From positions 1 through 7,592 of the forward strand of contig JAFLDC010000119.1 in NCBI GenBank assembly GCA_017302775.1: a stretch of DNA of 7,592 nt, written 5' to 3'. The stretch comes from Sphingomonadales bacterium (GTDB lineage: Bacteria > Pseudomonadota > Alphaproteobacteria > Sphingomonadales > Sphingomonadaceae). The translations under genes and the position numbers were made by a program. This document shows positions 1 through 6,099 of this stretch, in pieces; position 1 is the first letter of the stretch, and each line of letters opens with the position of its first letter. The notes under the pieces were generated by a model, which ran no database searches, was not told where the DNA came from, and saw nothing but the letters and a program-made list of their open reading frames with translations.

Positions 1-1
1 G

Positions 2-769
<768 letters not shown>

Positions 770-775
770 CCCGGT

Positions 776-799
776 CGGGGCCTGAACGATCAGGCCCCG
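776..799. terminator. Bidirectional hairpin terminator between ftsH and the DUF3667 gene
   Basis: A perfect 10-bp stem (left arm 776-785, right arm 790-799) closes a 4-base ACGA loop. It lies 6 bases past the ftsH stop, where two genes converge. The stem is very G+C-rich (GGGGCCTGA paired with TCAGGCCCC). No U-tract follows on either strand, so the intrinsic strength is uncertain, but stem quality and position both argue for a shared terminator. The right arm contains the stop codon of the minus-strand gene (790-792). Confidence 0.75.
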
Positions 800-1833
800 C
801 CGGTCTCGGCCAGCAGCAGCATCGCGAACAGGATCATCGCGGTCATTGCAATGGCCAGCAGCGCCGCCGTGCGCCACAGTGCGCTGCCAACGCTCAGCCC
901 ATAGGTACCGCGCAGCTGGCGGTACATGTGCCACGGCGGCACCAGCACCGCGACATAGGCCATCACCGGCAAACCAATCGCGATTCCCAGCGTGATCAGC
1001 ACCACCAGCAGTGTCATGAAACACAGCGAATAGGTTACGAACACGGTGTGATCGTAAAGGTGAAACCGCCGGCGCCAGGCGAACAGCAACCACACGAAGG
1101 GTACGGAGATCGGGATCAACGCCCAGCTGAACTTGTACGCGTTGTTCTGCAATTTGTAGAGCACCAGCCCCGGATTCTTGCCGAGCCCCTTTAGCGTCCG
1201 ATCGATCGCCGGCACATCGCTGCGCGCATTGAGGTCCGAAAAGTCCGCCGCCTTCAGTTCGGACATCACCCGGATCGCTTCCTCCTGCCCGGCGATCTGC
1301 CCATCGATGGCCGCGGTGGGCTCGCCCGCCTTTACCAGTCTCGCCCGCTCGGCCTTGAGCTTCGCCAGATCCTGCGTTTGCGCCTCAACCCCTGCGGCGA
1401 TGCTGGTGCCGTTGACATCGATCAGGCCGGACGGATTCAATTCACCGGCAAACTGCTTGACCACCGCAAACATCAGGAAAACACTGAACAGGAACAGAGC
1501 GATCGGACTGACATAGCTCGCCCGCCGGCCGTCAATATATTCGCGGGTCAGCCTGCCGGGATTCCACGCCAGCAAAGGCAGCGTCCGCCAGATCTTGCCT
1601 TCGAAGTGGAACACCCCGTGCAGCAGATCATGGAAAAAGGCGCCCAGTGTGCGGTGAACATGGGCGGCCTGCCCGCAAGCGTGGCAATGGCTGCCGACCA
1701 GCGGCGTGTTGCAGTTGAGGCAGGCCTGCTCATGGCTGTGACCGTCATCGTCCTCACCATGTGCCGGCTCCAGCGCCCGCGCGGTCAGCGCGCCCTGCGC
1801 CACGTCCCCGATGATGTCACCGCCGTTGGTCAT
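790..1833 (-). CDS. DUF3667-type zinc-ribbon membrane protein
   Basis: The function of this family is not known. The 347-residue protein opens with a hydrophilic cytosolic segment that is rich in His and acidic residues at about 25-36. A four-cysteine zinc ribbon follows (CLNC at 38-41, CHAC at 50-53), and then the family's conserved block with FFHDLLHGVFHFEGKIWRTL and NPGRLTREYIDGRRA. Hydrophobic segments fit membrane helices near 108-125, 235-252, 263-300 (one or two passes) and 320-341. A charged Lys/Glu/Ala region at about 150-195 could form a coiled coil outside the membrane. The ATG at 1833 has a good ribosome site, GCGGAG (1841-1846), 7 bases upstream. The gene is monocistronic here: it converges on ftsH and diverges from the small secreted protein gene. 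Family recognition is from pattern recall of the ribbon and the following motif; any role in membrane homeostasis would be a guess. Confidence 0.85.
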   Translation of the reverse strand: MTNGGDIIGDVAQGALTARALEPAHGEDDDGHSHEQACLNCNTPLVGSHCHACGQAAHVHRTLGAFFHDLLHGVFHFEGKIWRTLPLLAWNPGRLTREYIDGRRASYVSPIALFLFSVFLMFAVVKQFAGELNPSGLIDVNGTSIAAGVEAQTQDLAKLKAERARLVKAGEPTAAIDGQIAGQEEAIRVMSELKAADFSDLNARSDVPAIDRTLKGLGKNPGLVLYKLQNNAYKFSWALIPISVPFVWLLFAWRRRFHLYDHTVFVTYSLCFMTLLVVLITLGIAIGLPVMAYVAVLVPPWHMYRQLRGTYGLSVGSALWRTAALLAIAMTAMILFAMLLLAETGGA

Positions 1834-1919
1834 TTTGTTGCTCCGCTGGTAAGCGGTTCATGGTCCGGCAAGCTTGCAACGGTCAAGCCTTCACCGGCTC
1901 CAGCATCGGGGAACACAAG
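1834..1919. promoter_or_regulatory. Divergent intergenic region with a small hairpin over a ribosome site
   Basis: These 86 bases separate two divergently transcribed genes, so both promoters should lie here, but I see no convincing -35/-10 pair on either strand. A 5-bp stem with a 4-base loop (1843-1847 with 1852-1856, CCGCT/AGCGG) overlaps the GCGGAG ribosome site of the minus-strand gene. On the plus strand, GGGGAA at 1908-1913 is a plausible ribosome site for the ATG at 1920. Confidence 0.4.
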
Positions 1920-2294
1920 ATGAAACGCATCCTTCTGGCCGCAGCCGCCTGTCTGACCACGGCCGCACCAGCCTTGGCCGCACCGGGCGACATGAGCGTG
2001 GCCGCCTTTCTCACCAAAGCCGATGCCCTCAAGGCCAAGGGGGCGATGGCGATGTTTTCGCCGGACCTCAAAGTGCTGCAAGGCGAAGGCAAGGCTGCCG
2101 GCGATGCCTACCGCGCGCGGCTCAAGGCGGAACGCGCCGCAGGTCGCCCATCAAGCTGCCCGCCTGCCAATGCCAGGATCAGTTCCGACGAATTGCTGGC
2201 CCACTTGCGGACCTATCCGGCTGCCGCGCGGCCGCGCACCAGCATCAAGCAGGCCATGGCCGACTATTTTTCGCGCAAGTACCCTTGCCGGTAA
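1920..2294 (+). CDS. Small secreted protein with a Rap1a/Tai-like C-terminal pattern
   Basis: The product is a 124-residue exported protein of unknown function. Residues 1-20 form a classic Sec signal peptide: MKR, a hydrophobic Ala/Leu core, then APALA before a predicted cut ahead of APGDMS. The frame is open further upstream (from 1860), but the ATG at 1920 is preferred because it begins the signal peptide and follows GGGGAA at 1908-1913. The mature protein would be about 104 residues with two cysteines (C80, C123) that could pair in the periplasm. The C-terminal half (CPP, a helix, HLRTYP, a helix, YFSRKYPC) resembles the CxP...YL..HP...AL...YPC layout of Rap1a/Tai-type periplasmic immunity proteins. 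That resemblance is my inference from a short pattern, and no secretion-system or effector gene is nearby. It could equally be an unrelated lineage-specific periplasmic protein. That the gene is real is likely; the family call is tentative. Confidence 0.75.
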   Translation: MKRILLAAAACLTTAAPALAAPGDMSVAAFLTKADALKAKGAMAMFSPDLKVLQGEGKAAGDAYRARLKAERAAGRPSSCPPANARISSDELLAHLRTYPAAARPRTSIKQAMADYFSRKYPCR

Positions 2295-2318
2295 ATCCTC
2301 CCCGCACAGGGGGAGGAT
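2295..2318. terminator. Bidirectional hairpin terminator between the small secreted protein gene and rpoZ
   Basis: A perfect 9-bp stem, ATCCTCCCC (2295-2303) with GGGGAGGAT (2310-2318), closes a 6-base loop. It begins at the base after the TAA stop and ends 9 bases before the rpoZ stop on the other strand. No U-tract is present. From recall, hairpins with CCTCCCC/GGGGAGG arms are common between genes in sphingomonads and related alphaproteobacteria, so this may be one copy of a dispersed element as well as a terminator. Confidence 0.65.
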
Positions 2319-2327
2319 CGCACCCGA

Positions 2328-2672
2328 TCAGCCGTCGTAATCGCCGCCGATCGAGGTGTTACGCACCGGCGCCGCCGCGGTAATCCGCAACGCCTCGGCC
2401 GACTGGCTGAGCGAGCCGATATCATCGATATCGTCATCGTCATCCGGCAGCACCCGCTGCAACGAGCCGATCACCGATTCCTTGAGGTTATCGGGACGGA
2501 CGGTCTGATCGGCGATCTCGCGCAGGGCAACCACGGGATTCTTGTCACGATCGCGTTCGATCGTCAGCTCCGCGCCACCGGAAATTTCACGGGCGCGCTG
2601 CGCAGCCATCAGAACCAGATCGAAACGGTTCGGGATCTTGTCGACACAATCTTCAACGGTAACGCGCGCCAT
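2328..2672 (-). CDS. rpoZ: RNA polymerase omega subunit
   Basis: Omega binds the beta-prime subunit, assists assembly of core RNA polymerase, and in proteobacteria contributes to one of the ppGpp sites. The 114-residue product starts MARVTVEDC and carries the family core [16 protein letters not shown] (15-30), then [11 protein letters not shown] (45-55), where the conserved helices end. The tail of about 50 residues is longer than in E. coli omega (91 residues) and includes an acidic run at 77-84, typical of alphaproteobacterial omegas. The start is set by TGGAG (2679-2683), 6 bases before the ATG, and by the invariant MARVTVEDC opening. The gene follows dnaB on the same strand after 96 bases that hold a likely promoter of its own, so it is probably transcribed mostly alone. 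The family assignment is firm. Confidence 0.97.
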   Translation of the reverse strand: MARVTVEDCVDKIPNRFDLVLMAAQRAREISGGAELTIERDRDKNPVVALREIADQTVRPDNLKESVIGSLQRVLPDDDDDIDDIGSLSQSAEALRITAAAPVRNTSIGGDYDG

Positions 2673-2712
2673 CTGCCACTCCAGTTCTGGAAATTATGGG
2701 GAATTGCCCCGC

Positions 2713-2741
2713 GCCTACACGTTGCGCGATTCGCAAGTCAA
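2713..2741 (-). promoter_or_regulatory. Candidate sigma-70-type promoter of rpoZ
   Basis: Read on the minus strand, TTGACT (2736-2741) is a 5-of-6 match to the -35 consensus. A 16- or 17-base spacer leads to TGTAGG (2714-2719) or GTAGGC (2713-2718), both weak as -10 elements. This would give a leader of roughly 30-35 bases carrying the TGGAG ribosome site. The region is also A+T-richer than its surroundings. The -35 is good and the -10 poor, so confidence is moderate. Confidence 0.45.
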
Positions 2742-2760
2742 GAAAAATTCACATAAGTTA

Positions 2761-2772
2761 CTGATATATCAG
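2761..2772. repeat. Perfect 12-bp palindrome overlapping the dnaB stop codon
   Basis: CTGATATATCAG reads the same on both strands and includes the dnaB stop (2769-2771). As RNA it can form only a 4-bp stem, so it is a poor terminator by itself, although a short T-run follows on the minus strand (AATTTTTCT read from 2750 down to 2742). Perfect dyads of this kind can be operators, but no candidate regulator is visible. Confidence 0.35.
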
Positions 2773-4283
2773 CCGTTATCATAGGCCGAGTACCCCCGCG
2801 AATCGGGTGCGAGATTGCCGAACTTGGTAAACTCGCTCTGGAACAGCAGGTTGACATTGCCGGTCGAGCCATGGCGCTGCTTGGCGATGATCACGGTTGC
2901 CTTATTCACCACTTCGAGGTGGCGCTGCATCCAGGTATCGTACTTGGCGATGGCATCGGGCGAACTGGTTTCGCTCGGTTCGTCAGGCTTGCTGGCGTTG
3001 TGGTAATATTCCTCGCGGAAGATGAACCACACCATGTCGGCGTCCTGCTCGATCGAGCCGGATTCGCGCAGGTCCGAAAGCTGCGGGCGCTTGTCTTCGC
3101 GGCTTTCCACCGCCCGGCTGAGCTGCGACAGCGCGATCACCGGCACTGACAGCTCCTTGGCCAAGGTCTTGAGCCCGCGGCTGATTTCCGAAATTTCGTT
3201 GACGCGGTTATCGTTGGCGCGGCCTGACCCTTGCAGCAGCTGCAAGTAATCGATCACGATCAGGCCGATGTTGTGGCGCCGCTTGAGCCGCCGGGCGCGG
3301 GTCCTGAGCGCGGCAATCGACAGCGCCGGGGTATCGTCGATGTAAAGCGGCAGTTCGGCCAGGCGCTGGCTGGCGAAGGAAATCCGCTGGAAATCCTCGC
3401 GGCTGATCTTGCCCATCCGCAGCCGTTCACTGCTGATTTCAGCCTGTTCGGCAAGGATGCGGGTGGCGTGCTGGTCGGCGCTCATTTCCAGGCTGAAGAA
3501 GGCGGTTGGGCCGCCAACAGTCTTCGAGGGATCGATCCCGTCAGCCATGTCGCGCAGATACCGCTCCGCGCAGTTGAAGGCGATGTTGGTGGCAAGCGAG
3601 GTCTTGCCCATCGCCGGACGCCCCGCGAGGATAATCAGGTCGCTGTCATGCAGACCACCGATCTTGGCGTTGAGATCGTCAAGGCCGGTCGTCAGGCCGG
3701 ATATGTGCCCGCCAGAGGCGAGCGCCTTTTCGATCTGCGTGATCGCGGTCAGGCTCGATTGGCGAAACGACTGCGCTTCGCTACCAACCGAGGCACCCTC
3801 CGAAACGCGGTAGAGCGCGGCCTCGGCCTCGGAAATCTGTTCGAGCGGTTCGACCCGTTCGGAGGTGTCGAGCGCGGAATTGACCAGGTTGCGCCCGACC
3901 GAAACCAGTTCGCGCAGCAGCGCCAGATCATAAATCTGCCCGGCCAGTTCGCGCGGCGCCAGCAAGCCCTGGCCGTCCGCCGTCAGCCTGGCGAGATAGG
4001 CCGCGCCGCCCAGTTCCTTCAGCGCTTCGTCCGCCTCGAAATAGGGTTTCAGCGTTACCGGAGTGACCACCGCCTTGCGATCCAGCAGTTGCAGGATCCG
4101 GTCATAGATCCGGGCGTGGACCGGTTCGAAGAAGTGTTCCGGCCTGAGCGGCGTGACCAGCTCCTCGATCACCCGGTTGTCGATCAGGGCGGCGCCCAGA
4201 AATGCCGCCTCCGCCTCCACGTTTGAAGGCAGGGCACGGGCGGCGGTTTCGTCCGCGCGCGGGAAAGGGATCGGTTCGGCCAT
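2769..4283 (-). CDS. dnaB: Replicative DNA helicase DnaB
   Basis: DnaB is the hexameric 5'-to-3' helicase that opens the replication fork and recruits primase. The 504-residue protein has the N-terminal domain from about 18 to 120 (LPSNVEAEAAFLGA at the start), a linker to about 190, and a RecA-like C-terminal ATPase. Visible motifs are Walker A GRPAMGKTS (221-229), FFSLEMS (262-268) with the likely catalytic Glu266, Walker B LIVIDYLQLL (341-350), SQLSRAVESR (386-395), DLRESGSIEQDAD (404-416), and KQRHG (468-472), which supplies the arginine finger. It is longer than E. coli DnaB (471 residues) because of loops near 241-260 and 428-458, which I recall as usual in alphaproteobacteria. There is no intein or frameshift. 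The ATG at 4283 begins the expected short N-terminal extension, but no Shine-Dalgarno sequence precedes it. It is divergent from the UPF0262 gene and upstream of rpoZ on the same strand. Confidence 0.98.
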   Translation of the reverse strand: MAEPIPFPRADETAARALPSNVEAEAAFLGAALIDNRVIEELVTPLRPEHFFEPVHARIYDRILQLLDRKAVVTPVTLKPYFEADEALKELGGAAYLARLTADGQGLLAPRELAGQIYDLALLRELVSVGRNLVNSALDTSERVEPLEQISEAEAALYRVSEGASVGSEAQSFRQSSLTAITQIEKALASGGHISGLTTGLDDLNAKIGGLHDSDLIILAGRPAMGKTSLATNIAFNCAERYLRDMADGIDPSKTVGGPTAFFSLEMSADQHATRILAEQAEISSERLRMGKISREDFQRISFASQRLAELPLYIDDTPALSIAALRTRARRLKRRHNIGLIVIDYLQLLQGSGRANDNRVNEISEISRGLKTLAKELSVPVIALSQLSRAVESREDKRPQLSDLRESGSIEQDADMVWFIFREEYYHNASKPDEPSETSSPDAIAKYDTWMQRHLEVVNKATVIIAKQRHGSTGNVNLLFQSEFTKFGNLAPDSRGYSAYDNG

Positions 4284-4292
4284 GGGGTGTGA

Positions 4293-4321
4293 TCAATGCG
4301 CCGAGGCCGGTGCCGGTGCAA
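4293..4321 (-). promoter_or_regulatory. Weak candidate promoter of dnaB, possibly leaderless
   Basis: On the minus strand, TTGCAC (4316-4321) and CATTGA (4293-4298) are separated by 17 bases. A start about 7 bases past the -10 would fall near 4286, only a few bases before the ATG at 4283. That would agree with the absence of any purine-rich ribosome site in this leader. The -10 match is poor, so this is a suggestion only. Confidence 0.25.
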
Positions 4322-4343
4322 GCGCCTTGGGACGAATTGCGCC

Positions 4344-4352
4344 TGTGGATAG
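4344..4352 (-). promoter_or_regulatory. Candidate DnaA box upstream of dnaB
   Basis: On the minus strand the sequence is CTATCCACA, an 8-of-9 match to the DnaA box TTATCCACA with the mismatch at the first base. It lies 61 bp before the dnaB start, in the divergent region shared with the UPF0262 gene. One near-match of this quality is expected by chance about once or twice on both strands of a window this size, so location is the main argument. No second box is visible nearby, which speaks against a replication origin. Confidence 0.35.
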
Positions 4353-4409
4353 CGGGGATGGAAAGTCTCGCTTGCCCCGCCATGCTGCATTTGCGAGAAG
4401 CGCGCCACC

Positions 4410-4892
4410 ATGGCGGACCCGCGCATCATTCATATCGAACTCGACGAGGCGACCATCCTGTGGCGCAATGCCGATATCGAACAGGAACGACGGATCGCGA
4501 TCTTCGACCTGATCGAAGAGAACAGCTTCAAGCCCAACCGCGCCTGGGAAGCCGGGCATCAGGGGCCCTATCGGCTCAAGCTCGCCGTGGACGATGGACG
4601 GCTGTCGCTGGAAGTGGCCGGCGAATCAGGCACGGTGCTGGAAACGCTGATCCTCGGCCTTGGCCGGTTTCGCCGCCCGATCCGGGAATATTTTGCGATC
4701 TGCGATTCGTATTATCAGGCGATCCGCAAGGCGTCTGCCCAAGAGATCGAGACGATCGATATGGCCCGCCGCGGGGTCCACAATGAAGCCGCCGAGATGC
4801 TGCTGGAGCGGCTTGAAGGAAAAGTGGAAACCGACTTCGCCACTGCCCGGCGGCTGTTTACGCTGATCTGCGTTCTGCATATCAGGGGTTAG
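4410..4892 (+). CDS. UPF0262 family protein
   Basis: This is a conserved alphaproteobacterial protein of unknown function, 160 residues, with no signal peptide or membrane segment, so probably cytosolic. Family hallmarks are IELDEATI (9-16), ERRIAIFDLIEENSF (26-40), GPYRLKL (52-58), FRRPIREYFAICDSYYQAI (87-105), IDMARRGVHNE (116-126) and the very conserved end ARRLFTLICVLHIRG (146-160). Length and both ends fit the family. The ATG at 4410 agrees with the family start; GAGAAG (4395-4400) is a modest ribosome site 9 bases upstream. From recall, related genomes often place it near hisD or infA, but neither is in this window; here it is divergent from dnaB and leads a plus-strand run with the GH25-like gene and cdd. 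The conserved RRG-HNE and FRR patches suggest a ligand or nucleic-acid surface, but that is speculation. Confidence 0.93.
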   Translation: MADPRIIHIELDEATILWRNADIEQERRIAIFDLIEENSFKPNRAWEAGHQGPYRLKLAVDDGRLSLEVAGESGTVLETLILGLGRFRRPIREYFAICDSYYQAIRKASAQEIETIDMARRGVHNEAAEMLLERLEGKVETDFATARRLFTLICVLHIRG

Positions 4893-4893
4893 G

Positions 4894-4913
4894 GATCTGG
4901 CCGACGGCCGATC
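4894..4913 (+). terminator. Small hairpin after the UPF0262 gene, possible weak terminator
   Basis: GATC-T-GGCC (4894-4902) can pair with GGCC-GATC (4906-4913) around a 3-base loop, with one bulged T. It begins one base past the stop codon. The stem is short and no U-tract follows, so it may attenuate rather than stop transcription into the next gene, which starts 51 bases after the UPF0262 stop. Confidence 0.35.
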
Positions 4914-4943
4914 ACGCTGACAAGAGGGGTCGCATAGAAAATC

Positions 4944-5642
4944 ATGGCGCGTGCTAGAACCCGTCGCTGGCGGCTGCGCCTGATCGGCGCAGTGATGCTG
5001 CTGGCAATCGTGCTGGGCCTGTGGGGCTGGTGGGATCTGCGTCACTGGCGTCCGTCCCGGCTGGAATTCCCCATGCAGGGCGTGGAGGTTTCCAGCGCTC
5101 ACGGCGCGGTCAACTGGAAAGCTCTCAAAGCAACAGGGGCCAATTTCGCTTATCTTGACGCGTCAGCCAGCGCCTTTGCCCGTGATCCTGCCTTCGTGAC
5201 CAATCTTGAAGAGGCGAGGGCCGCGAAGCTGCAGGTTGGCGCCGTCCACCGCTATGATCCCTGCCAGCCGGCGCAGAGCCAAGCCGCCAATTTCGCCACC
5301 GTGGTCCCGCGCGACGCCCGGATGCTGCCACCCGCGGTTGACCTGGACATGCTGGCCGATGAGTGTCCGATCAAGGTTAGCGATGCTGCGGTTGAAAGCG
5401 AACTGATGACTTTCCTCAACCAGATCGAGACGCATACCGGCAAGGCGACGATTCTGAAGATATCCAGCGCCTTTGAGGATCGCTATCACCTCGCCAGCGC
5501 GATTGACCGGAATGTCTGGCTGGTCCGCAACCGGTTCCAGCCGGACTATGCCGGTCGGCCATGGACGATGTGGAGTGCCAGTAGCATGTACGATAGCGAA
5601 GCGGCGGAAACCCCGCTCAATTGGGTGGTGGTGCAACGATGA
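4944..5642 (+). CDS. Membrane-anchored GH25 (lysozyme-like) protein with altered active-site residues
   Basis: GH25 enzymes are beta/alpha-barrel muramidases that cut peptidoglycan. This 232-residue protein has an Arg-rich N-terminus and one membrane helix (about 12-30), probably a signal anchor that places the barrel in the periplasm. The domain runs from about 44 to the end: GVEVSSAHGAVNWKALKATG (46-65) matches the usual DVS-HQG-IDW opening, then FAYLDAS, NLEEARAAKLQVGAVHRY (87-104), PPAVDLDM (129-136) and WTMW (207-210). C107 and C141 could form a disulfide. Two catalytic positions differ from typical GH25: the opening Asp is Glu48, and the Asp-x-Glu motif is D133-L-D135. Activity is therefore doubtful; it may be a binding or scaffold protein, or a variant hydrolase. 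The ribosome site is weak: AGAGGGG at 4923-4929 is rather far away. The stop overlaps the cdd start as ATGA. The family call is good, the function uncertain. Confidence 0.82.
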   Translation: MARARTRRWRLRLIGAVMLLAIVLGLWGWWDLRHWRPSRLEFPMQGVEVSSAHGAVNWKALKATGANFAYLDASASAFARDPAFVTNLEEARAAKLQVGAVHRYDPCQPAQSQAANFATVVPRDARMLPPAVDLDMLADECPIKVSDAAVESELMTFLNQIETHTGKATILKISSAFEDRYHLASAIDRNVWLVRNRFQPDYAGRPWTMWSASSMYDSEAAETPLNWVVVQR

Positions 5643-6067
5643 GCTGGACCAGGGAGAGCCTGATCGCCGCCGCACGCGAGGCCGCGACGCGGGCCTATGC
5701 GCCTTACTCCAACTTCCATGTTGGCGCTGCGCTCGGCTTTGCCGATGGCTCGGTAGTGACCGGCGCCAATGTTGAGAACGCCAGCTATGGCATGACCCTG
5801 TGTGCCGAGACGGTCGCGGTGGGCAAAGCGTTGAGCGAGGACTGGCGCGGCGCCCTGGAAGCTGTTGCCGTGATCGGGGGCAAGGCCGGTGCGGTTGGCG
5901 CGGGCGATCCGGTGACGCCCTGCGGCCGATGCCGTCAGATGCTCAATGAAGTCGCCGCGCTGGGCGACAGCGATCCGTTGGTATGGTGCGCGGGCGAAAC
6001 CGAGGTGCTGGAAATGACGTTATCCGACCTGCTGCCCAAGGCATTTGGCCCGGCGGCGCTGGAATAG
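5639..6067 (+). CDS. cdd: Cytidine deaminase
   Basis: Cytidine deaminase hydrolyses cytidine and deoxycytidine to uridine and deoxyuridine in pyrimidine salvage, in the cytosol. The 142-residue length fits the short homotetrameric class. Key motifs are YAPYSNFHVGAAL (20-32), the substrate-binding NVENASYG (44-51), LCAET (54-58) with zinc ligand C55 and proton-shuttle E57, and PCGRCRQ (94-100) with zinc ligands C95 and C98. The set is complete. The frame is open back to 5621, but the ATG at 5639 is chosen because it overlaps the preceding stop as ATGA and leaves a normal N-terminus (MSWTRESLIAAA). Only weak G-rich sequence precedes it, so translation is probably coupled to the GH25-like gene. 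No nucleoside transporter or phosphorylase gene is adjacent within the window. Confidence 0.96.
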   Translation: MSWTRESLIAAAREAATRAYAPYSNFHVGAALGFADGSVVTGANVENASYGMTLCAETVAVGKALSEDWRGALEAVAVIGGKAGAVGAGDPVTPCGRCRQMLNEVAALGDSDPLVWCAGETEVLEMTLSDLLPKAFGPAALE

Positions 6068-6081
6068 CGCGGCCACCCGAT

Positions 6082-6098
6082 CAGGCCGGGGCGGCCTG
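6082..6098. terminator. Hairpin between convergent cdd and the M14 peptidase gene
   Basis: CAGGCC (6082-6087) pairs with GGCCTG (6093-6098) around a 5-base GGGGC loop, and a T-G wobble can extend it by one pair. It lies in the 32 bases between two convergent stops. It is shorter than the hairpins at 776-799 and 2295-2318 and has no U-tract, so it is a moderate candidate for a shared terminator. Confidence 0.5.
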
Positions 6099-6099
6099 G

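Noticed and set aside
1378..1923. A 181-codon plus-strand open frame across the start of the DUF3667 gene
   Set aside because: It is antisense to a recognised family with its zinc ribbon and ribosome site, and its translation shows no family pattern.
2403..2460. A short ATC/ATCGT-rich repeat
   Set aside because: It is the codon-level trace of the acidic Asp run in the omega subunit and not an independent repeat.
3231..4226. A 331-codon plus-strand open frame opposite dnaB
   Set aside because: It lies wholly antisense to a certain dnaB gene, has no recognisable domain or good ribosome site, and is the kind of long antisense frame expected in G+C-rich coding DNA.
4284..4409. A replication origin next to dnaB
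   Set aside because: Only one near-consensus DnaA box is visible, with no A+T-rich unwinding element and no cluster of boxes.
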